This document shows, in pieces, positions 45,107 to 57,062 of a DNA stretch of 64,000 nt (position 1 is the first letter of the stretch; each line of letters opens with the position of its first letter). The stretch spans positions 1 through 64,000 of the forward strand of contig DWZH01000093.1 in NCBI GenBank assembly GCA_019118275.1, given 5' to 3'. Both the position numbers and the translations under genes were made by a program. The notes below the pieces were generated by a model. The model worked only from the letters and a program-made list of their open reading frames with translations. It was not told where the DNA came from and ran no database searches. Origin of the DNA: Candidatus Brachybacterium merdavium. Lineage in GTDB: Bacteria > Actinomycetota > Actinomycetes > Actinomycetales > Dermabacteraceae.

Positions 45107-46033
45107 TCAGCCCCCGAGGGAATCGACCCCCTCGAGATCGGCGAGTGAATCGGCGGCCTCCAGCAGCGCGGCCCGGAACGCCTGCAGCGCAGGATGCTCC
45201 CGGGCCCCGGCCCTCGCCGCGGTGTACAGGGAGCGGTGCGGGTCCCCGGGCGGCCGCACCGGCCTGGTCCCTCCCAGATGCTCGGCGGCGATCAGCCCCG
45301 GGACGAAGGCCACCGCGTGCCCGGAGCGCACCAGATGTACCTGCAGCAGCGGGTCGGGGGTGTCGAAGCGCACCCACGGTTCGATCCCGTGGGTGCGCAG
45401 GAAGGTCCGGGCCCAGGTGCCCGTGCGGGTCTCCTCGGGGTCCAGGGCCCAGGGCACCCGGGCGAGGTCGCCGAGCGCGGCAGGATCCGCCCACGGTCCG
45501 TGCGGGGGAAGCACGAGCAGGAGCGGGTCGCGCAGCAGTCCTTCCCGGTCGGTGCCGCTGCGCACCACCTGGGCTCCGCCAGGGTAGTCCTCCCCCAGGA
45601 TCACGTCGAAGCGGTGGGCCAGCAGGCCCTCGTAGGCGGCGTCGACCTCGCGCTGGGCGATCTCGGCGCGCAGCTGCGGATGGCGCTGCTCCAGGACGCT
45701 GACGGCCACGGGGGCCAGGGCGATCATCGGGGTCTGGAAGGAGGCGATGCGCAGCACCCCGGCGGTGTCCCCGCGGGAGGCGCTGAGCTCGGCGTGCGCG
45801 CTCTCGGCCAGGGCCAGCATCTCCTGGGCGCGGCGGGCCAGCTGCACCCCGGCGTCGGTGAGCGCCACGCCACGTCCGGCGTTCTGCAGCAGTGAGACCT
45901 TGGTCTCGCGCTCGAGCTGGGCCAGCTGCTGGGAGACCGCCGAGGGGGACATCGACTGGTCCCTGGCCACTGCCGACATGGTCCCTGACCTGTGCAGCTG
46001 TGCGAGCAGGAACAATCGGTGCAGGCTCAGCAC
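45107..46033 (-). CDS. LysR-family transcriptional regulator
   Basis: A 308-residue LysR regulator. The N-terminal helix-turn-helix spans about residues 15-45 (SAVARDQSMSPSAVSQQLAQ). The C-terminal substrate-binding domain follows. It is divergent from the EamA transporter at 46108, and LysR regulators usually control the adjacent divergent gene, so it probably regulates that exporter. The effector is unknown. Confidence 0.9.
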   Translation of the reverse strand: MLSLHRLFLLAQLHRSGTMSAVARDQSMSPSAVSQQLAQLERETKVSLLQNAGRGVALTDAGVQLARRAQEMLALAESAHAELSASRGDTAGVLRIASFQTPMIALAPVAVSVLEQRHPQLRAEIAQREVDAAYEGLLAHRFDVILGEDYPGGAQVVRSGTDREGLLRDPLLLVLPPHGPWADPAALGDLARVPWALDPEETRTGTWARTFLRTHGIEPWVRFDTPDPLLQVHLVRSGHAVAFVPGLIAAEHLGGTRPVRPPGDPHRSLYTAARAGAREHPALQAFRAALLEAADSLADLEGVDSLGG

Positions 46034-46107
46034 GGCGGCCCCTCCTCTTCCGCGAACTCTGATCAGTTCTGCTTCACGGTACAGGCCGTAAAGAACCGCT
46101 GGACCGG

Positions 46108-47163
46108 ATGATGCCCGGGCGGCACAGTGGAGGGGTGACCACCCGTACTGCCTCCCCCATCAGCACCTCCGCGCCGGGCGTGCCGATGATGCCCGTGATG
46201 TTCATCCTCGCCTCCTGCTTCTCCCTCCAGTTCGGGGCGGCGCTGGCGGTCCAGCTGTTCCCCGAGCTCGGGTCCTGGGGCACCACCACGCTCCGTCTCG
46301 GTCTGGCCGCGGTGGTGCTGCTGGCCATCACCCGCCCCAGGATCCACCGCTTCAGCCGGGAGCAGTGGATCGCGGTGGTCGTCTTCGGGGTGGTGGTCGG
46401 CGGGATGAACGGCAGCTTCTACGCCGCGATCGAGAGGATCCCATTGGGCACCGCGGTCGCGATCGAGTTCCTGGGGCCCCTGACGATCTCCGCGATCCTG
46501 TCCACCCGGCGCTCCGACCTGCTGTGGGTGGTGCTTGCGCTGGCGGGGGTGAGTCTGTTCGGCGTCGAGTCCCTGACCGGCGTCGCCGACCTCGATCCGC
46601 TCGGGGTGCTGCTGGCGCTGGTCGCCGCCTTCTTCTGGGGGCTGTACGTGCTGTCCAGCGCCCGGGTGGGGCGCCTGGTGCCCGGGCAGGACGGCCTGGC
46701 GGTGGCGATGGCGGTCGGCGCGCTGGCCGTGCTGCCTCTCGGAAGCTCCGGAGCGCTCACCGGGCTCATGGACCCGCGGCTGCTGGCCCTGGCGGCCGCC
46801 ACGGGGCTGCTGGCCTCCGTGCTGCCCTACACCCTGGAGCTCAGCGCGCTGCGGCGTCTGCCGCGGCACGTCTTCGGGATCCTGCTCAGCCTCGAACCGG
46901 TGGTGGCGCTGCTGGCGGGGGTGCTGCTGCTCCACCAGGAGGTGACCGTGCTGCGAGTGCTGGCCGCTGCCCTGGTGGTGGGCGCGAGCGTCGGGGTGAC
47001 CCTGACCGCCCAGCGTGCCCGCCCGGAGCAGCCGCAGCCGGCCGACGAGGAACCGGGCTGGGAGCTTCCCATCCCGACCCACGCCACCGTCACCGGGGAG
47101 CTCCCGGCACTGACCGAGCAGGACCCGCATCTGCGCGAGAGCGGCGCATCGTCACACGAATGA
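46108..47163 (+). CDS. EamA/RhtA-type drug-metabolite transporter
   Basis: A membrane transporter of about 350 residues with ten hydrophobic helices in two EamA repeats. The stretch IERIPLGTAVAIEFLGPL is very like RhtA/EamA amino-acid and metabolite exporters. The start is uncertain: ATG 46108 and GTG 46135 precede the first helix, and an ATG at 46183 would cut into the flexible tail. It is divergent from the LysR gene. The substrate is not readable, but export of amino acids is possible. Confidence 0.85.
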   Translation: MMPGRHSGGVTTRTASPISTSAPGVPMMPVMFILASCFSLQFGAALAVQLFPELGSWGTTTLRLGLAAVVLLAITRPRIHRFSREQWIAVVVFGVVVGGMNGSFYAAIERIPLGTAVAIEFLGPLTISAILSTRRSDLLWVVLALAGVSLFGVESLTGVADLDPLGVLLALVAAFFWGLYVLSSARVGRLVPGQDGLAVAMAVGALAVLPLGSSGALTGLMDPRLLALAAATGLLASVLPYTLELSALRRLPRHVFGILLSLEPVVALLAGVLLLHQEVTVLRVLAAALVVGASVGVTLTAQRARPEQPQPADEEPGWELPIPTHATVTGELPALTEQDPHLRESGASSHE

Positions 47164-47192
47164 GGAGCCGCTTTCGGCAGTGGACGTGCTCA

Positions 47193-49890
<2,698 letters not shown>

Positions 49891-49910
49891 CTATCGCTGT
49901 GGGGTCGGGA

Positions 49911-49967
49911 CGCCGGGGGTCGCTGATCAGCCGCGGCGAGGTCCCGGCGATCAGGCCTCGTCGCGGC
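49911..49967 (-). promoter_or_regulatory. leuA attenuator hairpins
   Basis: Two mutually exclusive stems can form. Stem A pairs 49956-49967 (GCCGCGACGAGG, within the leader peptide) with 49930-49941 (CCTCGCCGCGGC), 11 of 12 matching. Stem B pairs 49943-49949 (CGCCGGG) with 49911-49917 (CCCGGCG). Stem B uses bases in the loop of A and encloses half of A. No clear U-run follows, so B may act through pausing or Rho and not a simple terminator. Confidence 0.7.
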
Positions 49968-49995
49968 TTCTAAGCAGCAGCAGGAATCCACGCAC
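49951..49995 (-). CDS. leuA leader peptide
   Basis: A 14-codon open frame, GTG to TGA, encodes a leader peptide with four consecutive Leu codons (residues 5-8) followed by Arg, Ser, Arg, Asp, Glu and Ala. It lies about 70 bases before leuA on the same strand. Stalling at the Leu codons when charged Leu-tRNA is scarce would change the downstream hairpins. Such leaders are known upstream of leuA in Actinobacteria. Confidence 0.8.
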   Translation of the reverse strand: MRGFLLLLRSRDEA

Positions 49996-50117
49996 GCCGT
50001 CACCGTAACACCAGTTCCGCTGTGGTCCGCGGTGCCGTCCATAGGTCGGCGACCAGCCGGGTGCGGCGCGGTGGTTCAGGGGGGCGGGCACGGCTTCCGG
50101 GACGAGGCGGGGCCTGC

Positions 50118-51113
50118 TCAGAAGCCCAGGCGTCCCAGCTGCTTGGGGTCGCGCTGCCAGTCCTTGGCGACCTTGACCCGCAGGTCCAGGTGCACCTTGC
50201 GGTCCAGCAGACGGTTGATCTCGGTGCGGGCGCGAGAGCCGACGTCCTTCAGACGTGATCCGCCGCGGCCGATGATGATGCCCTTCTGGCTGTCGCGCTC
50301 GACGAACAGGGTCGCGCGCACCACCAGGCGTCCCTCGCCGGGAGCGACCTCGGCGAAGGGGCCGCCGTCCGGGTCGGTCTCGACCACCTCGTCGACGACC
50401 ACCGCGATGGAGTGGGGCAGCTCCTCACGCACCCCCTCCAGGGCGGACTCCCGGATCAGCTCCGAGATCCGGTCGTCGCGGCTCTCCTCGGTCAGCTGCT
50501 CCTCGGGGTACAGCTGCGGGCCCTCGGGCAGATGCCGGCCGATCACCTCGAGCAGCACGTCGATCTGCTCGTTCCGCACGGCGCTGATGGGCACGATCTC
50601 ATCCACGTCCAGCAACTGGTCGACGGCCACCAGGTGCTCGGCCAGCACGTCCCGGCCGACCAGGTCGGTCTTGGTGACGATGGCGATCACCTTCGGTCCG
50701 CGCCGGCCGCGACGCAGCTCGGCGAGGTCCTCGGCGATGAACCGGTCGCCGGGCCCGATCTTCTGGTCGGCGGGCAGGCAGAAGCCGATCACGTCGACCG
50801 CGGCGAGGGTCTCGCGCACCAGGTCGTTGAGCCGTTCGCCGAGGAGGGTGCGGGGGCGATGCATGCCCGGGGTGTCGACCAGGATGACCTGGGCGTCCTC
50901 ACCGGTGACGATGCCCCGGATCGCCCGCCGGGTGGTCTGCGGCTTGGTGGATGTGATCGCGACCTTCTCGCCCACCAGGGCGTTGGTGAGTGTGGACTTG
51001 CCGACATTGGGCCGGCCCACCAGGGCCACGAAGCCGGAGCGGTGCACGGATCGCCGGCTCCCCTCCCCGGCCGTGGCTGCGGGTGCGTGCCCGGGGTCAT
51101 CGCTCGTGGTCAT
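50118..51113 (-). CDS. era: GTPase Era
   Basis: A 331-residue GTPase that helps mature the 30S ribosome and 16S rRNA 3' end. The G1 motif GRPNVGKST, the G3 motif DTPGMH and the G4 motif TKTD are present. The C-terminal KH domain has the GIIIGRGGSRLK loop. An N-terminal extension of about 30 residues is variable. It overlaps the end of the CorC-like gene by 17 bases. It belongs to the phoH-ybeY-corC-era unit. Confidence 0.95.
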   Translation of the reverse strand: MTTSDDPGHAPAATAGEGSRRSVHRSGFVALVGRPNVGKSTLTNALVGEKVAITSTKPQTTRRAIRGIVTGEDAQVILVDTPGMHRPRTLLGERLNDLVRETLAAVDVIGFCLPADQKIGPGDRFIAEDLAELRRGRRGPKVIAIVTKTDLVGRDVLAEHLVAVDQLLDVDEIVPISAVRNEQIDVLLEVIGRHLPEGPQLYPEEQLTEESRDDRISELIRESALEGVREELPHSIAVVVDEVVETDPDGGPFAEVAPGEGRLVVRATLFVERDSQKGIIIGRGGSRLKDVGSRARTEINRLLDRKVHLDLRVKVAKDWQRDPKQLGRLGF

Positions 51114-52419
51114 GGCTCTCCTCCTGGTCGCCGGCGGCGGGATCGTCCTCGGCCGGGGCCGATCGGGACACGATAAGGGTGGACAGGCGCTTGCGGCGCC
51201 CCGCGGTCTTCTCCGCCTCCAGGCACAGGCCGTGGATGGTGCCGTGGGAGCCGACGATCGGGACCTTCCCGAGCGCCTTGCTCAGCAGCCCGCCGGCGGA
51301 GTCGACGTCATCGTCGTCGATCTCCAGACCGAAGAGATCCCCGACCTCGGAGATCCCGGCCCGGGCGGGCACGCGGAAGCTGCCGTCGCCCAGGTCCTGG
51401 ATCTCGGGCTCGGCCGGGTCGTGCTCGTCGGCGATCTCCCCGACGATCTCCTCGAGCACGTCCTCGATGGTGACGATGCCGGCCACTCCGCCGTACTCGT
51501 CGATCACCACCGCGACGTGGACGTTGCTGGACTGCATCTGGCGCAGCACGTCCCCGGCCGGCACCGACTCGGGGATGAACCGGACCGGCCGCATGATCTC
51601 ACGCACAGCCCGGTCGGGCCGCGGATCCCAGGGCGAGTGGATCGCCCGCATCACATCCTTGACATAGAGCATCCCGCACAGGTCGTCCACGCTGTCCCCG
51701 ATCACGGGGACGCGAGAGAATCCGGAGCGGACGAACAGGCGCATCGCCTTGTGGGCGGGGGTGTCGGCTCCGACGGTGACCATGTCGGTGCGCGGCACCA
51801 TCAGCTCGCGCACCATGGAATCGCCGAGCTCGAAGATGCCCTGGATCATGCCGCGGGCCGAGGAGTGCAGGTGCTCGTTCTCCAGCGCCCGGTCCACGGT
51901 ACGGCGGGCCTGAGCAGCGGATCCGGTGGGATCATCGGCGTCGGCCGCGGCGCGGGGGCGGGCCACCAGCCGCCCCAGGGCCAGCGCCAGGTCTCCGAGC
52001 AGCACGCGCACCGCACGCAGCAGGCCACGCCACCGGATCAGCACCACCGTGGGTCGCAGTCGTCCCTGGGCACGGGGCACCACGGAGGCGGCCAGGAACA
52101 GCAGCGCGGCGGCGACCGCGCCGCCGAGCAGCACCGCCAGGACCCAGCTGCCGGTCAGCAGCTGGGCCAGCACCGTCAGCGAGACGGCGACCACCACCTC
52201 GGCCAGCACCCGGCCGAGCTCGAGCGCCCCGCGGGTACGGGGAGCCTCGTCGTGCTGGAGCAGCACCTGCTCGCGTGTGCGGGCGGAGCGGCCGGCCAGC
52301 TCCTTGTCCAGAGCGCTGCGGGAGACCGCATGGTGGGCGGCGTCCAGCGCGGCCAGCAGGGCGGCGGTCACCAGGGCCAGCAGGGCCAGGGGGATCAGGG
52401 TCAGCAGCGGAAGGATCAT
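51097..52419 (-). CDS. CNNM/CorC-family transporter (hemolysin family)
   Basis: A 440-residue protein with an N-terminal CNNM (DUF21) membrane domain of about three or four helices, two CBS domains (FVRSGFSRVPVIGDSVDDL and VHVAVVIDEYGGVAGIVT) and a C-terminal CorC/HlyC domain. The family is linked to magnesium or cobalt efflux. It lies between ybeY and era, the standard actinobacterial arrangement, and its start is 34 bases after the ybeY stop. Confidence 0.92.
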   Translation of the reverse strand: MILPLLTLIPLALLALVTAALLAALDAAHHAVSRSALDKELAGRSARTREQVLLQHDEAPRTRGALELGRVLAEVVVAVSLTVLAQLLTGSWVLAVLLGGAVAAALLFLAASVVPRAQGRLRPTVVLIRWRGLLRAVRVLLGDLALALGRLVARPRAAADADDPTGSAAQARRTVDRALENEHLHSSARGMIQGIFELGDSMVRELMVPRTDMVTVGADTPAHKAMRLFVRSGFSRVPVIGDSVDDLCGMLYVKDVMRAIHSPWDPRPDRAVREIMRPVRFIPESVPAGDVLRQMQSSNVHVAVVIDEYGGVAGIVTIEDVLEEIVGEIADEHDPAEPEIQDLGDGSFRVPARAGISEVGDLFGLEIDDDDVDSAGGLLSKALGKVPIVGSHGTIHGLCLEAEKTAGRRKRLSTLIVSRSAPAEDDPAAGDQEESHDHER

Positions 52420-52453
52420 CGGCGGTGGGAACGGCTCCCGAACAGGGAGATGG

Positions 52454-52915
52454 TCATGACTCCCGGCGCGAGGCGAGGAAGGTCAGCAGCAGCTTGCGCT
52501 GCAGATCGAACATGACCGTGCGCTCGTCGTCCTCCATGTGATCGTAGCCCAGCAGATGGAGGATGGAATGGCAGGTCAGCAGCAGCATCTCCTCGACGGC
52601 GCTGTGGCCGGCCTCCGCGGCCTGCCGGGCCGCGACCGTCGGACACAGCACCACGTCGCCCAGCAGCCCTTCCGGGGCCGGCTGCTCCTCGCTGCCCGGG
52701 ATGAGCTCATCCATCGGGAAGCTGAGCACGTCGGTGGCGCCGGGTTCGCCCATCCACTGCACGTGCAGCTTCTCCATGGCTTCCTCGTCGATGAACATGA
52801 TCGACATCTCGGTAGCCGGGTGCAGGTGCATCGCCTCGAACACGAAGCGGGAGAGCTCGACGAACTCCCGCTCGTCGATGCGGGCGGTGGTCTCGTTGTG
52901 GATCTCGATGGTCAT
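52454..52915 (-). CDS. ybeY: endoribonuclease YbeY
   Basis: A 153-residue metalloprotein for 16S rRNA processing and ribosome quality control. The zinc-binding HxxxHxxxxxH motif is HSILHLLGYDH, intact, near residue 115-125. The start is six bases after the phoH stop, with a clear site. It belongs to the phoH-ybeY-corC-era unit. Confidence 0.95.
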   Translation of the reverse strand: MTIEIHNETTARIDEREFVELSRFVFEAMHLHPATEMSIMFIDEEAMEKLHVQWMGEPGATDVLSFPMDELIPGSEEQPAPEGLLGDVVLCPTVAARQAAEAGHSAVEEMLLLTCHSILHLLGYDHMEDDERTVMFDLQRKLLLTFLASRRES

Positions 52916-52921
52916 CTCAGC

Positions 52922-54037
52922 TCAGCGTCCCTTCGTGCCGCGGTGACGGGAGTCCCGGTTTCCGCTGGGGCCGACCTCCCAGCGGCCGTAGGCCTCGACG
53001 ATGTCGCTGACCAGGCGGTGGCGGACCACATCGCGTGAGGACAGGCGGCGGAAGGAGATGTCCTCGATCCCTGACAGCACCTGTTCGACCACGCGCAGCC
53101 CGCTCTTCTGGGCGCCAGGCAGGTCGACCTGCGTGACGTCGCCGGTCACGACCATCGTGGAGTTGAAACCCAGGCGGGTCAGGAACATCTTCATCTGCTC
53201 GGGCGTGGTGTTCTGCGCCTCGTCGAGGATGATGAAGGCGTCGTTGAGGGTGCGACCGCGCATGTAGGCCAGCGGCGCGACCTCGATGGTGCCGGCGCCC
53301 ATCAGCCGTGGGATCGACTCGGGATCGAGCATGTCGTGCAGCGCGTCGTGCAGCGGCCGCAGGTACGGGTCGATCTTCTCGTTCAGCGAGCCGGGCAGGA
53401 ACCCCAGCCGCTCCCCCGCCTCGACGGCCGGGCGGGTGAGGATGATGCGGTTGACCCGCTTGGCCAGCAGCTGCTGGACGGCCATCGCGACCGCCAGGTA
53501 CGTCTTGCCGGTGCCGGCCGGCCCGATGCCGAAGGTGATGGTGGAGTCCTCGATCGCCTCGACGTAGGTCTTCTGTCCCAGAGTCTTGGGACGGATGGTG
53601 CGGCCCCTCGAGGACAGGATCGTGCGGGACAGGACCTGGTCGAGCCTCTCCCCCTGGGCCCGCTCGTCGCCGTAGAGGGCGGCAGCCCTCTGGACGGCCT
53701 CGGCGGTGACGGCCTGCCCGGTGGCGGCCAGCTCGATCAGGGAGCGTACGATGTGCTCGCTGCGCCGCAGGGCGTCCTCCGTGCCGCGCAGGGTGACCTG
53801 ATGGCCGCGCACGTGCACGTCCGTGTCGGGGACGACGTCCTCCAGGGCGGCCAGGGCCTGGTCGTTCTCCCCCAGCACGTGGAAGGGGCTGAGGTGGTCG
53901 GGGATGGCCAGCCGGCGCTCGGCCACGGCCGGTGCCCTGCCCGGGGGTGGTTCCTGGGGCCCGGCCGCGGAGCTGCCTGCGAAGTCCCCGGAGGCGGTGC
54001 TGTCTGCGGGATCCGCAGGGGTGCGAGGATCCGTCAC
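52922..54037 (-). CDS. PhoH-family ATPase (YbeZ-like)
   Basis: A 371-residue ATPase. Walker A is GPAGTGKTY. Walker B is FIILDEAQN. An N-terminal KH-like or regulatory domain occupies about the first 130 residues. YbeZ-type PhoH proteins work with YbeY, its downstream neighbour, on rRNA. The GTG start overlaps the HIT gene stop by four bases. A Pro/Ala-rich N-terminal tail is variable. Confidence 0.93.
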   Translation of the reverse strand: MTDPRTPADPADSTASGDFAGSSAAGPQEPPPGRAPAVAERRLAIPDHLSPFHVLGENDQALAALEDVVPDTDVHVRGHQVTLRGTEDALRRSEHIVRSLIELAATGQAVTAEAVQRAAALYGDERAQGERLDQVLSRTILSSRGRTIRPKTLGQKTYVEAIEDSTITFGIGPAGTGKTYLAVAMAVQQLLAKRVNRIILTRPAVEAGERLGFLPGSLNEKIDPYLRPLHDALHDMLDPESIPRLMGAGTIEVAPLAYMRGRTLNDAFIILDEAQNTTPEQMKMFLTRLGFNSTMVVTGDVTQVDLPGAQKSGLRVVEQVLSGIEDISFRRLSSRDVVRHRLVSDIVEAYGRWEVGPSGNRDSRHRGTKGR

Positions 54038-54396
54038 ATCTCTCCTTCTGGGAGCGTCTCACCCGCGAGGACGTGCGCATGCACGTGGAAGACGGTCTGT
54101 CCGGCGTTCGCGCCGGTGTTGAAGATCAGCCGGAAGTCGCCGTCGGCCTGCTCGGAGGCGACGCGTGAGGCGATCTGGACGACGTGGGCCAGCAGCTCGG
54201 GCCGGTCCGCCAGGTCGCGCACGTCGCGGTGGTGCTCCCGCGGCACCACCAGCAGGTGGACCGGGGCCTTCGGGCTGAGGTCCTGGAAGGCGATCACCTG
54301 TTCGTCCTCGTGGACGCGCTCGGAGGGGATCTCGCCGGCGATGATCTTGCAGAAGATGCACTCCGGATCACGGAGATCGGTAGCGGTGGAGTTCAT
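54034..54396 (-). CDS. HIT-family nucleotide hydrolase (HinT-like)
   Basis: A 120-residue histidine-triad hydrolase. The active-site motif is HVHAHVLAG near residue 107. CIFCKIIAGEIPSE at the start and HLLVVPREHH are typical of HinT phosphoramidases. The first Cys pair could bind zinc. It heads the unit with phoH, ybeY, corC and era. Confidence 0.93.
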   Translation of the reverse strand: MNSTATDLRDPECIFCKIIAGEIPSERVHEDEQVIAFQDLSPKAPVHLLVVPREHHRDVRDLADRPELLAHVVQIASRVASEQADGDFRLIFNTGANAGQTVFHVHAHVLAGETLPEGEM

Positions 54397-54442
54397 GTCG
54401 AGAAGTCTACGGGAGCCGTGAGAATCACAGCCCTTTGGGGAA

Positions 54443-54460
54443 TCTCATCGAGGTATGAGA
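54443..54460. promoter_or_regulatory. inverted repeat before the flavin reductase gene
   Basis: TCTCAT (54443-54448) and ATGAGA (54455-54460) flank a six-base spacer, 13 bases before the start of the gene at 54474. It may be an operator for that gene or overlap the divergent HIT promoter. No regulator is encoded nearby. Confidence 0.4.
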
Positions 54461-54473
54461 AGTTTCAGTCATC

Positions 54474-55028
54474 ATGACAACGCTTGGAATCCTCATCGCC
54501 AGTGCCCGCCCGAACCGCGTCGGGGAGCATGTCGCCCGCTGGGTGCACGAGACTCTCGCCGCGCAGTTCCCGGAGCGTATGGACATCGATCTGATCGACC
54601 TGCGGGACGTGGCGCTGCCTGACTACGACGAGACCACCAGCCCCAAGCAGGGCAAGCCCAAGGTCACCGAGCACGGGAAGTCCTGGGCGGAGCGGATCCG
54701 CGCCCTCGATGCGCTGATCATCGTCACCCCGCAGTACAACGGCGCCTACCCCGGCTCCCTGAAGACTGCGATCGATTGGCTCTACGCCGAGTGGAATCGT
54801 CTGCCCACCCTCCTCGTGGGGTACGGCTGGGGTGCGGCGGACGAGGTGCTGCCGATGCTGGAGTCCCTGATGGTCCGGGTGGGGGCCGACGTCGTCGGCT
54901 CCCTCGGCCTGGACTTCCGCCAGGACCTGTCGGTCGAGGGCGAGCTGTTCGTCACCGCGGAGAAGGCCGCGGCCCTGGTGGATCACCTGTCGGTTCTCGA
55001 GCAGAGGGTGCTCTCCCCCGTCGGCTGA
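54474..55028 (+). CDS. NAD(P)H-dependent FMN reductase-like protein
   Basis: A 184-residue flavodoxin-fold oxidoreductase. The start MTTLGILIASARPNRVGEHV and the TPQYNGAYPGSLKTAIDWLY motif are typical of NADPH-dependent FMN reductases, which make reduced flavin or reduce quinones and other acceptors. It stands alone and divergent from the HIT gene, with an inverted repeat upstream. The physiological acceptor is unknown. Confidence 0.88.
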   Translation: MTTLGILIASARPNRVGEHVARWVHETLAAQFPERMDIDLIDLRDVALPDYDETTSPKQGKPKVTEHGKSWAERIRALDALIIVTPQYNGAYPGSLKTAIDWLYAEWNRLPTLLVGYGWGAADEVLPMLESLMVRVGADVVGSLGLDFRQDLSVEGELFVTAEKAAALVDHLSVLEQRVLSPVG

Positions 55029-55091
55029 TCCCCGGCCCCCACTGTCGGCTCCCGCCGCGAGCGGCGGGGCTCGACAGGGACCGGCTCGGGC

Positions 55092-55880
55092 TCAGCCCCA
55101 GCGGCCCAGCAGCGCGCTGAGCACGGCGATCGCGGCCGGGCCGGCGGTCGAGGTGCGCAGCACTTCCGGACCGAGCAGGACCGGGCGGGCCCCGAGTTCG
55201 CGCAGTCCCTCGAGCTCCTCGGGGGAGATCCCGCCCTCGGGGCCGACGATCACGATGATCTCCTCGAGTCCCTGCTCGCTCGCCGCGCGCAGCGTGCCAG
55301 CGAGGCTCATCAGGCCGGTGGACTCCTGCTCGTGCAGGATCAGCACCATCGCCCCGTCGGCGGCCCGTCGGCGCAGGTCCTCGAGCAGCTGCGCGCTGGT
55401 CAGCGGCTCATCGACCGCGGGGATCCCGGGCCGGCGGCACTGCTTGACGGCGGCGCGCACGGTGGCCGCCCACTTCGCGCGGCCCTTGGCCAGCTTTTCG
55501 CCGCGCCAGACGGACACCGAACGCCCCGCGATCCACGGCACGATCCGGTCCGCCCCCAGCTCGGTCGCCGACTCCACGGCCTGCTCGTCCCGTCCCGCGG
55601 TGGCCAGGGCCTGGACCAGGGCGAGCCGGGGCAGACGCTGGAGGGCGGCCGAGGGATCGGCCAGCAGGCGCAGATCCAGGGCCTCCTTGCGAGCGGCCGT
55701 GACCTCCGCGGGCACCTGCCTGCCCGGGCCGTCGGTCAGCAGCACCTGCTCGCCCACGCCGATCCGGGCCACCTTGGCGGCGTGCCGCCCCTCGTCCCCG
55801 TCCAGGGTCAGCAGCTGCCCCTCACGTGCTGCCTCGAGGGCGTCATCGAGGATCAGGAACCCCGGTGGGGTGGCCGGCAT
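55092..55880 (-). CDS. rsmE: 16S rRNA m3U1498 methyltransferase RsmE
   Basis: A 262-residue SPOUT-fold methyltransferase. The C-terminal knot has IIVIVGPEGGISPEELEGL and LGPEVLRTSTAGPAAI, which bind SAM. The N-terminal PUA-like domain begins GDEGRHAAKVARIGVG. It uses SAM to methylate U1498 of 16S rRNA. It follows dnaJ by 60 bases, as is common in actinobacterial genomes. Confidence 0.95.
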   Translation of the reverse strand: MPATPPGFLILDDALEAAREGQLLTLDGDEGRHAAKVARIGVGEQVLLTDGPGRQVPAEVTAARKEALDLRLLADPSAALQRLPRLALVQALATAGRDEQAVESATELGADRIVPWIAGRSVSVWRGEKLAKGRAKWAATVRAAVKQCRRPGIPAVDEPLTSAQLLEDLRRRAADGAMVLILHEQESTGLMSLAGTLRAASEQGLEEIIVIVGPEGGISPEELEGLRELGARPVLLGPEVLRTSTAGPAAIAVLSALLGRWG

Positions 55881-55940
55881 CTGTGCACCTCGCTGGTCGG
55901 GATGGGGTCAGCCGCGGGCCCGGACCCGCGGCGGGAGGGA

Positions 55941-57062
55941 TCAGAGCTCTCGCAGGCGGTCGCGGAGCTTGGCGAAGGGCCCGTGACCCTTGCGGCGGGT
56001 GCTCTCCTCACCCCGCAGGGCGGCGAGCTGTTCGAGCAGGTCCCGCTCCTCCTCGGTGAGCGAGGTCGGCACGTTCACGTCCAGGACCACGCGGATGTCC
56101 CCGCGGCGTTCCCGGCGCAGCGGCGTCACCCCCAGTCCCTTCAGGGTGATCTCGTCGCCGGGCTGGGCTCCGGCCTTCACGTCCACGTCCCGGGTGCCGT
56201 CGAAGGTCTCCAGCGGGATGGTCGCGCCGAGGGCGGCCGAGGTCATGGGCAGGGCCATGGTGAGCACCAGGTCGTCCCCGTCGCGCTCGAACATCTCGTG
56301 ATCGGTCACGGACAGCTCGACGAACAGGTCGCCCGAGGGGCCTCCGGCCTCGCCGACCTCGCCCTCGCCACGCAGCTGGATGCGGGTGCCGTTCTCGACG
56401 CCGGAGGGGACCCGCACGGTCACGGTGCGCTCGGCGGGCGTGCGGCCGTGGCCGGAGCAGGCGGTGCAGGGAGATTCGATCACGTCGCCGTGGCCGCCGC
56501 AGGTGGGACAGGGCGCCATGGTCACCATCTGACCCAGCAGCGACTGCGCCACGCGCTGTACGTGCCCTGAGCCGTTGCAGGCGGTGCAACGGGTGGGGCT
56601 GGTGCCGGGCTCGCAGCAGGAGCCGGTGCAGCGCTCGCACAGCTCGGCGGTGCGGAAGGTCACTTCCTGCTCGGTGCCGAACACGACGTCGCGCAGGTCG
56701 ATCTTCACGCGGCGCAGCACGTCGCCGCCGCGGCGCTGGCGCGGAACCGGGCCCTGGCCGCGGCCGCGCATGCCGGACGCGCCGGCGAACATGTCGAAGA
56801 TGTCGCTGAAGTCGAAGCCGGCGCCGCCGCCTCCTGGGAAGCCGCCCATGCCGGGCCCGCCGCCCATGTCGTACTGGCGGCGCTTGTCGGCGTGGGAGAG
56901 GGTCTCGTAGGCCTGGGAGACGCGCTTGAACCGCTCGGCGGCATCCGGGTCGGGGTTCACGTCCGGGTGGAGGGTGCGCGCGAGCTTCCGGTACGCCTTC
57001 TTGATCTCCTCGGTCGAGGCGTCGCGGGAGACGCCGAGCAGATCGTAGTAGTCGTCGTTCAC
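55941..57062 (-). CDS. dnaJ: chaperone DnaJ
   Basis: A 373-residue Hsp40 co-chaperone that stimulates DnaK. The J domain has HPD at residues 32-34. A Gly/Phe-rich segment ([15 protein letters not shown]) follows, then four Cys-rich zinc motifs. The first, [12 protein letters not shown], has Cys where the CxxCxGxG pattern has Gly. The C-terminal peptide-binding domains are complete. It is downstream of hrcA and likely part of a heat-induced unit under the CIRCE element. Confidence 0.95.
   Translation of the reverse strand: MNDDYYDLLGVSRDASTEEIKKAYRKLARTLHPDVNPDPDAAERFKRVSQAYETLSHADKRRQYDMGGGPGMGGFPGGGGAGFDFSDIFDMFAGASGMRGRGQGPVPRQRRGGDVLRRVKIDLRDVVFGTEQEVTFRTAELCERCTGSCCEPGTSPTRCTACNGSGHVQRVAQSLLGQMVTMAPCPTCGGHGDVIESPCTACSGHGRTPAERTVTVRVPSGVENGTRIQLRGEGEVGEAGGPSGDLFVELSVTDHEMFERDGDDLVLTMALPMTSAALGATIPLETFDGTRDVDVKAGAQPGDEITLKGLGVTPLRRERRGDIRVVLDVNVPTSLTEEERDLLEQLAALRGEESTRRKGHGPFAKLRDRLREL

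Noticed and set aside
50032..52515. An 827-codon plus-strand frame across era and the CorC-like gene
   Set aside because: Antisense to two well-identified genes, with Ser/Arg/Thr-rich low-complexity translation. A shadow of codon bias.
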